Source: Prinia subflava
Lineage: Eukaryota > Chordata > Aves > Passeriformes > Cisticolidae
Direction: 5' to 3'
Length of the DNA: 64,000 nucleotides
Assembly (NCBI RefSeq): GCF_021018805.1
Contig: NW_026960610.1
Span: 1-64,000, forward strand
The notes under the pieces are model-generated. The model ran no database searches and was not told the origin of the DNA. It was given only the letters and a program-made list of their open reading frames with translations. Position 1 is the stretch's first letter. Each line of letters opens with the position of its first letter. The translations under genes and the position numbers were made by a program. Positions 54,310-64,000 of the stretch are shown here, piece after piece.

Positions 54310-54861
54310 TTGCATTTTGATTGTACTTTGGTTGTACTTTGTGTGAGGATAAAGGAGTCAGTAGCCATGTTGTTGCTTGAATTCATGTCTCTTGGATTGG
54401 AGGCCTTCCTGTGTTTCCGCTCCCCAAGCTTTTTTGAGGTTTCAATACCTTTCTGGTCCTTAGGTTTATTTTCTTATCTGGAGATAGCTCCAGTATTGTC
54501 TCTAGCATGTAGCTTTGACATTAGAGGGGCAAGGATTACAATCACTATGGTGCTGTGCTTGGTGATAATGATTTATAGGAAGTTTGTAAAGGTACTGGAG
54601 TTTGTGCCAGCTCTGGTTTATGGTTTCTTTGTCCTACCCTGTGTCCTAGTTCCAGCAGCATGTTTTGGGGATTTATTAGTAATTGCACCCAGTTTCTTAG
54701 AGGAGGAGCAGGAGATGAGGCTTTTCAACCTTCTTTCCCTCTTCTCTCTTGAACCTGTTGCATCACTTTTGGAGAATGTTCAGTGTCTCCTGAATGTTAG
54801 ATACCACCTTCCTGGTATTTCATCTGGTAAGCTTCCTCTATATGGCTTGCAGCTTGTCTAG
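54310..54861 (+). CDS. Hydrophobic 183-codon ORF in ERV-L leader
   Basis: An intact open frame just after the primer site, where gag would be expected. A second Met at 54367 (GCCATGT context) may be the better start, giving 164 codons. The product is very hydrophobic: likely membrane spans at about residues 45-68, 76-92 and 96-126, then an acidic turn (LEEEQEM) and a leucine-rich tail. No gag motif, signal or known domain is recognised. It may be a chance open frame in a T-rich leader or a real accessory product. A short frame at 54794-54994 follows (ADETPDPEVDPG), perhaps the start of gag. Confidence 0.4.
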   Translation: MHFDCTLVVLCVRIKESVAMLLLEFMSLGLEAFLCFRSPSFFEVSIPFWSLGLFSYLEIAPVLSLACSFDIRGARITITMVLCLVIMIYRKFVKVLEFVPALVYGFFVLPCVLVPAACFGDLLVIAPSFLEEEQEMRLFNLLSLFSLEPVASLLENVQCLLNVRYHLPGISSGKLPLYGLQLV

Positions 54862-54994
54862 AGTGAGGGCTGAGATTTCCAGAGGAGCAGATGAAACCCC
54901 TGACCCAGAAGTAGACCCAGGTGTGGAAAATCCTGAGTGGTGTGGAGAATGGGAGTGTAATATAGGTTGCAATGTAATTCAAGCTAAATATTAA

Positions 54995-55073
54995 AACTAC
55001 AGCATTTTCTACCAAAGCCAGGTGACGGGAAAAGCAATATGCACCAAGTGATTCAAATACCAGAGACAATAGC
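54995..55073. other. ERV-L leader remainder
   Basis: Non-coding; ends near the palindrome GAGACAATAGCTGTCTC (about 55064-55080) where another LTR seems to begin. Confidence 0.3.
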
Positions 55074-55533
55074 TGTCTCCAGAGATGCGTATTTCAGGGG
55101 ATTATTCGTCAAACGAAACCCCTGCGATATGCATTCGATATGCATCCATGATAAGACAATATTTGCTGCCAGAGAAGTGTATTCCAAAAAGATTTTCATA
55201 TGAATTATTCACCCAATTCCAGGAAAATTTTCATCATATGCGGCAGAAAGAAAGAAAAACTACATTAATATGCTAAAAAAAAAATAAGACCAACAAAAGG
55301 AAGTGAATAAACCTCTTCTGGTATCCCGCAGAGCTCAGAAAATGTATAAGAAGAGACCCTGCAAAAGCAACATTGGGGAACCACAGGGAATTCGGTGCGA
55401 TAAAGGACAAATTCAGGTTCTCCCCAGTTCCGATCACCAGGCTTGGGACCAATTTGCTTGTGGCTTTTCCAATTTTACTTTGATAATTCAATAAATTCCT
55501 TTAATTATTAAATTGGCTGATTCGTTTATCACA
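55074..55533 (+). mobile_element. LTR with tRNA-Trp-like primer site
   Basis: TGTCTCCAGAGATGCG to TTTATCACA, with TTCAATAAATTCC near 55488. TGGTGACCGCCGCTGAGA follows at 55537-55554 and agrees best, though imperfectly, with a tRNA-Trp site. The 5' edge is approximate. Confidence 0.55.
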
Positions 55534-55554
55534 ATTTGGTGACCGCCGCTGAGA

Positions 55555-56162
55555 CCCAATTTTGGGTCTACGATTCCTCTCCTCTGATTGGGGGGCACCC
55601 CGCTATTAAGCAGCCTGACGGTGTGGGAGACCAGCAGATTCTGTTGGATTTCGAACAACAAATCGAGGTGGAAGCCACTAGCAAAAGGGAGAAAGAGGAA
55701 CAAACTCGGAGCTCCCAGAGACCCATAGAGGACCCAAAGAGGGGCCCTCTGAACCGCGGTGTTTTATACTCATAATTCTACGTGCACGAAGATCCACGTG
55801 GGAAAAAGAGACCATAAGTACCGGTGGTTGAGTGAGAGTGACTGGCATACGAATGAGACGTGACGTCATCAAGTGAGTGTGGACTCCTGATAAACTGCAG
55901 TTCTGATATTTCCGCAAGGAATAGGGTCAGCAAAGGGAGGAGTGATTTGAGGGGCTCATTAAGTACGTAAAATCTGAACCTTGGGAGGGGGGGGTTAAGA
56001 CGTCGGTCACGGGAAAGCTAAAAAAGAAAAAGTATGCTCTCAAGAATTCGAGGGACAGGTAAGCCCCGTAGCCTAGGACCGGGTGTTAGCGTAGAAACGC
56101 ATAATCACAGAGGATGAGTATATGCAGGTTTTTTTATTGAAGAGCTCAGGGAATCAGGGGTA
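55555..56162 (+). other. Leader of the preceding ERV
   Basis: A charged open stretch (55536-55775) and purine-rich leader sequence. No gag motif before the G LTR interrupts at 56163. Confidence 0.35.
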
Positions 56163-56737
56163 TGTGGTGGTGTGGAATTAAGTTCATAATAAGTTTATTA
56201 GGTTTGTACAGGTTGATTGTACAATGGTATGTTCCTTGTACCCCATTTTCCCCTGTTGGTATTATCCTGGAATTCCCCAAGTTATATAACTCTTCAGTTA
56301 TTTGTCAATCTTTTCTCATGGTCTGTGTAAACCCCTCCCTGTTGTCCCTGATTGGTTTCGGTTATGTCACCCCATGTTCTTACCACCTCTTTGGTTGAAG
56401 CCCATTGGTTGTAATCTCCTTACCACACCCCACGTCACTGCTGTATAAAACATCATGTCGCAAGAGCCTAGGGGGGGTAGTCTGAGGATTCGGCAGGTGG
56501 TAAGGAGGTACCCTGTGACCCCCAAATAAAACTTCTGTTAGTTTACTTGACTTGCTCTTCCCTTTATTTCTCCGTCGTTTTCAGCATTCTCCACCGCCTC
56601 ACACAGCCTCTCAGGACAAGAACTCACAGGGATCAGCCGGCTTGTGTGACTCGCCTGGCTGTACCTTTTAGCTTGCCACGGAGCCTGAGCTAGCCTGGAC
56701 AGGCAGAGAGACTGAGTTCTCTAAAGGCACCGTGACA
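56163..56737 (+). mobile_element. 5' LTR of class II provirus G
   Basis: TGTGGTGGTGTGG to GGCACCGTGACA, 575 bp. TATAAAA at 56443-56449, AATAAA at 56525-56530. Left flank is GGGGTA, which should recur after the 3' LTR beyond the window. Relatives at 15464, 18870 and 39007 fix the ends. Confidence 0.88.
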
Positions 56738-56741
56738 GTGC

Positions 56742-56759
56742 TGGCACCCAACGTGGGAG
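56742..56759 (+). promoter_or_regulatory. Primer-binding site of G, tRNA-Lys type
   Basis: TGGCACCCAACGTGGGAG matches 15 of 18 positions of the lysine (Lys1,2) site, four bases after the LTR. Usual for betaretroviruses. Confidence 0.75.
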
Positions 56760-57416
56760 CCTGAGAAGCTCGACAGACCCCGCGGAAAGGACTGGCAAGC
56801 CGCAGCGCAGAGCTCTGGGCTTGCGAAGATCGTCCTTGGACGTCACGCTACCACCGGTCATAGCAGCCTCTATAATTGAGGTGCGCTCCTGGTGGACGAG
56901 GAAGGCAGCCTCTTCGGGCACTCGGGAGAGGTCTTCCTCAGACGGAGACCCCAGGATCAAGCGTTGCACCCGAGCCAGGTAGTGGTGAGTACCCTCTGTT
57001 CCTTTGTGAGGACGCAGGTGTGCGTGTGTTAGGGATCGAGTTTCTCTCCCTCTGTGGGTGATTCGTGCAGTGTGTCACCCAAATCGTCAGCTGCGTGACC
57101 CAGGGGTGTGGGTTTTGGCCCCTCTCCCTGGTTTTGACTCCCCGGCAGCTTTAGTTCTTTAAGTGGTTTTTTCGTGCTTTTAATTTGCGTGAGTGAATGC
57201 GCGTGGCTGTCAGCCCCAACGGGACTTAGAACGACTTGCTGTCAGCCAGCTTGAGTTATTAGCAGAGCCCCAGCTGGATTTTATATGGTTGGTGAGAGTG
57301 CATGGGTTTTGAATACTGGATTTTGAAGCGCGCTGTGGTTTCTAATTTCAGTTGCTAGCTTTATTTAGTCTTGATCCTGTGTGTGTGTGAGCTGTAAATA
57401 TAACATCGAGAGCAGA

Positions 57417-59322
57417 ATGGGTTCGGGTCTCTCCACAGCTCAGAAGAGGGTGTTTTATGTTTTAGTTAAAGTTTTAAACTTAGAAAAAGTTACACTCTCT
57501 AAGAGTTGTTTGAAGAGGTTGGTCCGATGGATTTTCCTACATTTCCCTCAAGTATCCCCAGCACAAGTCCACAGTGCCCGGTTTTGGTGCACTGTGGAGA
57601 AAAAAATTTTAGAATTGGCTAATGCAGGGGATAAAATAGTTCAAAGTTACTCATTCCTGGTCCTGCAGCTTAAGGCTGCCACACTGAAAAACAGGGAAAT
57701 GGAGGAAAAGCCAGGTTCAGGACAACCTTCCCCAGTTTCTCCTCGCCCCAGTCCCAACCCCTCTTTCCCGAGAAAAGGGATTCTAAAGGGAGTGACAGCC
57801 CCGAGGTCTGTCAGCTCAGGCTTCCCACAGGTCCCTCGATCCCCCTGCCTGAGCAATCGAGGCCAGACTGCCTGGGATTCCTCTGAAAGCCCTCGTCAGG
57901 CAGTCCGAGGATCATGCCCTCCCCAGACTTTCCAAGTTGATAAACCTAAAGTTCGTTTTAATTTTGCTGCACCACAAGCGTCTCAAAATGGCAGCGACCA
58001 CATGGCGCAGTCGTCGTCTCAAAATGGTGGCGAACATGTGGGGCAATCGTCGTCCTCTTTGTCTCTTTCTTCTTCCCACAATCCCTTCCGTCCCTCCAAC
58101 CCCTTCCTGTCCCCAACTTCTCCCACTTCCCCAAAGATCCCACCCACCCGCCCTGCCCACAGACATGCCCTTGAGGCGGAATCAGCGCTTTCTCACGAGT
58201 TCCCCTGCCCCGGAAGTCGGCCATCTTAAAACTGTGGTTCTCACGCCCCAACTTCCGGTTCCCACGCTTGGAACCTGGAAGAGGGCAATCCCGAACCCGG
58301 AAGTCCCCATGCCTCTTTCACTGCTGCTCCTGTGACTTACAGGCGATCCAGAGGAGGCAATGCCACCAATCCTAATTGGCATCCCTTCTCCCAATCCATC
58401 ATTAGAGATCTGTGTAAGGCACATAAGGAGTATGGCAGAGAAAGTCCATACTTCAGAGGCCTTCTTGCTGCTGACCTTTCCGGAATTGTTGCTGTTCCAG
58501 CAGATCTCCGACAACTGTTTGCATGCCTCATGAATACAACAGAATTTAAACTCTGGGAAGGGGCATGGAAACAGTTGCTCAGAGATTCAATTTCACATCT
58601 ACAGCAACCAGACACAGCGGTTGATGAGCACGGCAATGCTCTCACCCCTGAGTTGCTCTGTGGTGAGGGACAGTGGATGTCTGCCACCACTCAGGCTTCC
58701 CTCATCCCTGCTCCTGCCCTTGATGTTGTCAAAGAGCTCGCGTGTAAGGCATTCTTTAGTCTGCAGCCTCATGGTCCCCTGCTTCCATACACTCAAATTA
58801 AACAAGGGTCAGCAGAACCTTTTGTAGACTTTGTTGAAAAATTGACACGCGCTATCAAGCTCCAAGTTAAGAATGAGCAAGCTAGGGAAGGGATCTTAGA
58901 GGAAATTGCCTTTGTGAATGCTAACGAGTCTTGTCGTGCAGCAATTTTAAGTATTCCTCTAGACCCCCCTAGAACTCTTCAAAGTATGCTACAAGTCTGC
59001 CAGATAAAGGTTCCATTCCCAACCCCGAGGCATCCGACACGACCGACCCAACCGCATCATACTTCGCATGAAGTCAACGTCGACTGGTGCGACTGCTGCA
59101 GACTCTTCACATCGCAAGCCTTTGCAGCGCAAGCCGTCCTTTCGCCAGACCCAGACAAAGCCTTGTCTTCTGTGCAGGGAGGGTGGTCATTGGGCAACTG
59201 AATGTCCACTCAAAGCTCAATTCCAGGCATTCAGACAGCAGACTCAGGGCAAGGAGGGGAATTCACAACACGTAGCACCACAGGGAATGCCACGCCCCAA
59301 CCGCCATTTCCAAAAAAACTAA
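57417..59322 (+). pseudogene. gag: Provirus G: gag
   Basis: The Met at 57417 is chosen because MGSGLS gives a myristoylation glycine; the leader is about 660 bp. Matrix (to about 57690; LSKSCLKRLVRWIFLHFP), proline/serine-rich region with two diverged NGG/NGS-HMAQSSS-type repeats (57980-58050), then a TAA in frame at 58227-58229, then capsid in the same frame (58332-59030; SPYFRGLL, LWEGAWKQLL, major homology region QGSAEPFVDFVEKL, ANESCR). A frameshift near 59050 leads to nucleocapsid with one zinc knuckle C-L-L-C-x4-H-x4-C (59160-59205). It ends TAA at 59320-59322. Two lesions only, so among the best-kept gags here. Confidence 0.88.
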
Positions 59323-59380
59323 ATGGGGGGGCGCGGGTCCACCCAGTGCCATGACACCAATGGGGTGGACCGGGCAGGGG
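59313..59380 (+). promoter_or_regulatory. Ribosomal frameshift signal at gag end of G
   Basis: A-AAA-AAC at 59313-59319 is in the right phase (AAA and AAC are gag codons) and lies directly before the gag stop. A 9-bp perfect stem (GGTCCACCC with GGGTGGACC) starts about 17 bases on, with a loop of about 18. This is the standard betaretroviral gag-pro arrangement. Confidence 0.75.
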
Positions 59381-59760
59381 AGAAAGGGGGAGAACAACCG
59401 GACCGTGACACAAAATTACCTGACACGACTCAATCTTTAGAACATGACTTGGCAAAACCGATTTTAACAACTCATTCTACCTTTGAACCTTACAGGTTGC
59501 GGCTGATGGAATCTTTGATCCTCAGTGACCACGATTGGCATTTCGTCGTCATCAATCCCGGAGAGATAGAGAACTGGCCTCTAATTGAAGGTGAGTATCT
59601 CATCGTTGGAGATTGCAAACTTACTCCGCATGAGATTGAGGTTTTCCCTGGGGGACCTTCCAACAATCCCAGGCGCCTCATTCTCTGGCTGTGATGCATC
59701 CACCCACCAACATTTTTACCAAAAGGACAAATTGTAGCACAGGCGATTCCTTTTGGGAAT
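59323..59760 (+). pseudogene. Provirus G: domain in dUTPase position, not canonical
   Basis: Open from 59323 to a TGA at 59692 (123 codons), then continuing in the same frame. The second half (YRLRLMESLILSDHDWHFVV, INPGEIENWPLIEGEYLIV, CKLTPHEIEVFPGG) looks like a compact beta-rich domain. None of the GRSS or VIDADFTG catalytic blocks of dUTPase is present, while the last block LPKGQIVAQAIPF resembles the dUTPase C-terminal strand before protease. It may be a degenerated dUTPase fold or an unrelated insert. Confidence 0.45.
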
Positions 59761-60144
59761 CCATCTCTGAAAAACACTCCATCGGTCAACACAGTTCAAA
59801 AGGTAACAGTTCACAAGCCAAAGATCAAATGTACATTTACGGTGGGAAATCAATCTTTTGACGCAGAGACACTTTTGGACACGAGGGCAGATGTGACGAT
59901 CGTCCCCACTAAGGACTGGCCGTCACATTGGGCCTTGGAAAACGTGGCTGGACACGTCAAAGGTGTAGGGGGACTCCAATTGGAGAAACAATCTAAGAGT
60001 GTGGTGCACATTAAGGGGCCGAAAGGACAATTGGCGAGTCTGTGTCCTTTCATTTTAGATTATGAGGAACCCTTGCTCGGGCGAGAATTCATGGCCCAGT
60101 GGGGGGTCACAATTGACATTCCTGACCCCTCGCAAAATTTTTGA
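59761..60144 (+). pseudogene. pro: Provirus G: protease
   Basis: FTVGNQSFDAETLLDTRADVT with the active site as D-T-R instead of D-T-G, flap region HVKGVGGLQ, and LLGREFMAQWGVTID near the end. Frame closes at TGA 60142-60144. Same frame as the preceding domain and as RT. Confidence 0.82.
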
Positions 60145-61037
60145 GCAGCAGCCACTGAGAAGCGCCCTACCCAAAGGCTGAATTGGAAGACTGGTACACC
60201 AGTCTGGGTAGAGCAGTGGCCACTCACCAACGAAAAATTAAAGGTGCTTCAGGAGCTCGTAGAGGAGCAATTGAAAAAAGGACACATTGAGGAGACTAAC
60301 TCTCCTTGGAATTCCCCAGTCTTCGTCATCCGCAAAGCTGACAAGACTCGGTGGCGGCTCCTCCATGACCTCTGTCAAATCAACAATGTAATTGAAGATA
60401 TGGGGTCTCTCCAGCCTGGGATGCCTTCCCCAACCATGCTCCCACGAAATTGGCAATTGGCTGTAATAGACATTAAGGATTGCTTTTTTCAAATTCCTTT
60501 GCACCCTGATGACGCCCCTCGTTTTGCTTTCTTGGTACCTTCCATCAACCGAGCGGCCCCAAGAAAGCAATATCACTGGAAGGTGCTTCCCCAGTGAATG
60601 AAAAACTCGCCAGTGATTTATCAACAATATGTCGCTTCCTTGTTGTCCCCTGTTCGCGCAGCCGCGGAGGGAGTAATCATCCATCATTATATGGATGACA
60701 TAATCGTTGGCGCCCCAACTGATGATCTGCTGGCCTACGTGCTTGACCTCACAACGAATTCATTGGTTGCTGCAAGCTTTGAGTTGCAGGACAGCGAGAT
60801 TCAGAAGATGCCACCTTGGAGGTACCTGGGCCTGGAAATCAGCAGGCGGTCCATTGTACCGCAAAAATTGGACATCAAAACCAAAGTCATGACTCTTGCA
60901 GATGTCCATCATCTGTGTGGTGCCTTGAACTGGGTAAGACCTTGGCTAGGTCTGACTACCGAGGACCTAGCCCCTCTTTTCAATTTATTGAAAGGGGGAG
61001 AGGAGCTCAGTTCTCCTAGGGCACTTACCCCAGAGGC
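60145..61037 (+). pseudogene. pol: Provirus G: reverse transcriptase, left arm
   Basis: PVWVEQWPLTNEKLKVLQEL, NSPWNSPVFVIRK, WRLLHDLCQINNVI, AVIDIKDCFFQIPLH, WKVLPQ, a TGA at 60595-60597 in place of the next codon (glycine in relatives), then HHYMDDIIVGAP (about 60685-60720), MPPWRYLGLEI and HLCGALNWVRPWLGLT. YMDD is the class II form. That TGA is the only lesion seen in this arm. The frame stops where the ERV-L LTR enters at 61038. Confidence 0.9.
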
Positions 61038-63049
61038 TGTCGGTTTGAGGGGGAGGTGAATTTTTCAGGGAGTTGCGGGCAAACCAATGGTCAAGTTTGA
61101 ATGTTGGCATTTTTTAGTGGCCACTGAGGAGTTAGTGTCACGATCCAAGCAGGAATCGTGATAGGTTCGTGTGATCTCAGAGTGCAAAAAGTACTCGAGG
61201 GGACAATAGTTTAATCATACAACAAATGCACCTTTATTGAGTGCCAACAACACTTGCGATAGAGGGAATAAGAAAGGAAAAATAGGATACAGAGCGAGGA
61301 AAGGGGGGGCAGGGGGATATAGCTACCAACGGCAGAGGCGTCCTCGTGGCGTGGCGTCTGGCCAATGGATCTGTCTTCTGTCCATGGGGAGATCTCAAAG
61401 TGTGAGTCACAGGGGGAAGCTTTTATAGCCATTTCAGAAGCGGGGGGCACCTGGCCAACGTGGGGAGAAGCGGGAGGGAGCACCCGAAAGTCATTGTGAG
61501 GAGCCCCGTTGCTCTGGGAACCAGGTGCAACCGTTTAGATCAAGCAGGTCTGGGACAAGCAGGTCTGGGCCTGGTTGCAGGTAAGCACAGGCTGTCCAGC
61601 CGTCCATTGTCTTCGTACAAGTTCCCATGGGAGCTAGCTCCGGTCCGGTGGACACACCTGCAGTTCAGTGCTTGGTACACATGCACACTGTGGCTTAGGC
61701 CCGAGCCCCTTGCACACAGTCCCTTCCTTGACAGAGGACCTTGATGAAGGTCGTGAGGCAAAACCAGGGACCCTCGGGCCCCGACTCTCACAGTTAGACA
61801 CGCCTCCGAGGACACAAGGGGTTAAAAGCAAGGACTCTCAGAAGGTCTGCCTCTTTTGGGTTCCGGTTTCAGCAGGGAAACATCTCCTCTCCCCTGCTCA
61901 GCTTTAGGCTGAGTGGGGGAGGGGAGCCACGTGGCCAGGCTGAGGAGAACCACGCGGCTTAACTGAAGTAAGCTGGGGCCTCGGGGGCAGGGAGAGAATG
62001 GACAGAACTGGAGCTGAGCTAGCCCCATCCAGGATGGAGGGGAGGAAAACTGTGGAGGTGCCTTCCGTGTGTCCTCCCCCCACCCCCCTCCGGGAGAAGA
62101 TGCCCAGCCGCATGGGAGTTGCCGAGCCTGGGAGTGCCTGAGCCCGCACCCCCCTGCCGGGAGCCAGAAACTGTTAACCCTTTCTTGGCAGAAGGAAACT
62201 TTTCCCAGACATTGATTCTCATAGCTAGTAGCTTCAGAAGAGAGAGAGAAACAGCTTGGGACTGAGATGATAAAAGAAGATGAAAAGAATCCCAGATGGG
62301 CAGGGATGAAGAAGAGTAGCTTTTTGAGCTGGACTTTTCTTGCATAATGTTAGCCATAGACTGAACTTGAGTCTCTTTTGAACATAAACTGCGTTTTGGG
62401 GTGGATGTGGCTGGCTCGACTTGCTGCAGTGGAGCGAGCAGAGAAGAGAGGGGGAGGGTGTGGTGGCGCCCTCTGCCCTCATGGGAAACCTGCTCTTGGA
62501 ACCCTCGGCCCCAGGGGAAAGATGGGGAGAGCTTGGCATGCAAGCATCCTTAAAAGAGGCCTATATGCAGTTTTAGCCCATGGACAGTGGTGAGAGCACT
62601 GGACATGGAAAAGAGAGTGTCACCAATGCAACTTTCTCTGGGCGGTGCCACAGGTGACATAGAAACACATAAGGGGTGGACCCGTGTTTTCTGAAGAGCA
62701 GTCTGTGGTGCGAGAGAGGCTCCTCTCTCCCTTGCTGAATTGAAGATTAGTTTTTTTGAGTGGTGATTGATTTAAAACCCAAGGGTTTAGTCTATGGAGA
62801 GTAACGTGTAGGGGGTAGAAATTGGGGGAGGAAAAGAAATGTTCTGGGAAGGTTGCATTTCTGTTTTGTGTGTGTGTTTAGAGTTTTCCTTTCTATTTCT
62901 GTTCCTATGTAATGTAATAAAGTTTTGTTCTCTGTTTTCAAGTTTTAGGCCTGCTCTGCTCTGTTCTTGACCACATCTCACAGTAGCTCATTAGGAAAAA
63001 ACATACACTCATGGGTGCATTAACATCTGTCCAGTGAAAACGCATGACA
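61038..63049 (+). mobile_element. ERV-L solo LTR in G pol, TSD GAGGC
   Basis: TGTCGGTTTGAGGG to AACGCATGACA. GAGGC is exact on both sides (61033-61037 and 63050-63054), a 5-bp duplication as ERV-L integrases make. GTAATAAAG near 62918 is the polyadenylation signal. Without the nested LTR at 61136 it is about 1.35 kb, the same architecture as 2809 and 11984. Confidence 0.88.
61136..61792 (-). mobile_element. Solo LTR nested in the ERV-L LTR, TSD GTTAG
   Basis: TG...CA ends (plus-strand TGTCACG to CTCTCACA). On the minus strand GGCTATAAAAGC (about 61420) precedes CTCAATAAAGG (about 61230). GTTAG is on both sides (61131-61135 and 61793-61797). Third level of nesting: pol of G, ERV-L LTR, this LTR. 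Confidence 0.85.
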
Positions 63050-64000
63050 GAGGCGAAGGCAGCCCTGGTGAGGGTACAGGAGGCAATGTCGACACGACAG
63101 GCGAGCAGATGTGACCCTGGTCTGCCATTCAATTTCATCATAATGGGAAAGCTGCCACACCTGCACGGTGTGATTTTCCAGTGGGACTCATCACACAAGT
63201 CACCGAAACAAGGTAGGAAGGGCCAAGGCAGAGGAGACCCTCTTCTTATCATAGAGTGGGTCTTTCTCAGTCACCATCGGCCCAAAAGGATGACACGGCC
63301 ACAAGGATTGATGGCTGAGCTAATCCGCAAAGTGAGAACGTGGATCAGAGAATTGGCCGGCTGCGATTTCGCATGCATTCACATGCCAATTGGTTTGCAA
63401 ACAGGCCAAATCACGAAACCAATGTTGGAACACCTGCTTCAGGAGAATGAAGGGCTTCAATTCGCCCTGGACTCCTTTACGGGCCAAATTTCAATTCATC
63501 GGCCAGCCCACAAATTGTTTAATTCGAATGTAGAGTTTACATGGGCCTTGAAAAGTGTCCGCAGTAAAAAACCTCTAGAGACTCTGACATTTTTTACAGA
63601 CACGTCCGGGAGGTCTCACAAGTCAGTCTTGACTTGGCAGGATCCCCAAACTCAGCAGTGGGAAACAGATGTCGAGGAGGTGATGGGATCACTCCAAATT
63701 GCTGAGTTGGCTGCAGTTGTCAGAGCTTTCGAAAGGTTCCCCGGACCATTCAATTTAGTCACCGACTCCGTGTACGTTTCGGGGGTGGTTTCTAGGGCAG
63801 ATCAGGCTGTTGTACAAGAGGTGTCCAACACAGCTCTTTTTGAGTTGCTCTCGAAGCTAGTGAAGCTAGTCTCCCACCGAGAGCAAACATTTTATGTGAT
63901 GCATACGCGTTCGCACACCGATTTGCCAGGGTATATTGCTGAAGGGAACAGGAGGGCAGATGCTCTCACTGCTCCTGCAGCAATTGCCCCACTGACGTAT
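63050..64000 (+). CDS. pol: Provirus G: RT connection and RNase H, open to window edge
   Basis: One frame without any stop from the insertion site to the last base (about 316 codons), cut only by the window. Connection: EAMSTRQAS, FIIMGKLPHLHGVIFQWD, ELIRKVRTWIREL. RNase H: TFFTDTSGRSHKS, LQIAELAAVV, NLVTDSVYVSGV and GNRRADALT, so all four catalytic acidic residues are kept. Histidine-rich HTRSHTDLPG is the typical class II block before the last Asp. Integrase should follow outside the window. It is partial here and separated from its start by the LTR insertion. Confidence 0.88.

Overview
The window is almost pure retroelement sequence from a vertebrate germline genome, most probably a songbird. 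The evidence is the mix and style of its endogenous retroviruses (ERVs): class II betaretrovirus-like proviruses with dUTPase and YMDD reverse transcriptase, class I gammaretrovirus-like proviruses, and class III ERV-L copies, all cut by many solo LTRs. I recognise no intact host gene. Such nesting suits a female-specific (W) or heterochromatic region, but the sequence cannot prove that. Every viral gene carries stops, frameshifts, deletions or insertions, except one pol arm that runs open into the right window edge.

Layout. 0-2 kb: a decayed esterase-like retroelement ORF (minus), then a fossil that looks like the major capsid (hexon) of a Maverick/adintovirus, a DNA virus and not a retrovirus. 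2-8 kb: stacked LTRs, one followed by a tRNA-Gly primer site. 8.2-9.2 kb: class II capsid fragment. 9.4-15.3 kb: ERV-L LTRs and minus-strand ERV-L gag pieces. 15.4-20.1 kb: minus-strand env remnant, then the RNase H/integrase/3' LTR end of a gamma-like provirus (B), split by solo LTRs with exact 6-bp target duplications. 20.15-32.3 kb: plus-strand class II provirus (C) with gag, dUTPase, protease, RT and RNase H, interrupted by a minus-strand gag-only provirus (D, 23629-28502), by a strange 251-bp element with two U3 ends, by ERV-L LTRs and by another solo LTR. 32.3-34.4 kb: 3' half of a minus-strand ERV-L. 34.4-37.4 kb: minus-strand gamma-like gag/pro and its LTRs. 37.8-41.8 kb: plus-strand ERV-L integrase tail, its LTR and several minus LTRs. 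42-47.6 kb: LTRs and a class II remnant (E). 48.4-53.4 kb: plus-strand gamma-like provirus (F) without most of gag and env. 53.5-56.1 kb: ERV-L LTR, primer site and a leader with a hydrophobic ORF, then another LTR and leader. 56.16-64 kb: plus-strand class II provirus (G) with LTR, tRNA-Lys-type primer site, gag, slippery site, protease, RT and RNase H, its pol split by an ERV-L LTR that is itself split by another LTR.

Within each provirus the parts once worked as a retroviral unit: LTR promoter and polyadenylation signals, gag for the particle, protease for maturation, RT/RNase H for copying and integrase for insertion. Here they are fossils. Target-site duplications that can still be read across insertions give a clear order of events in several places.
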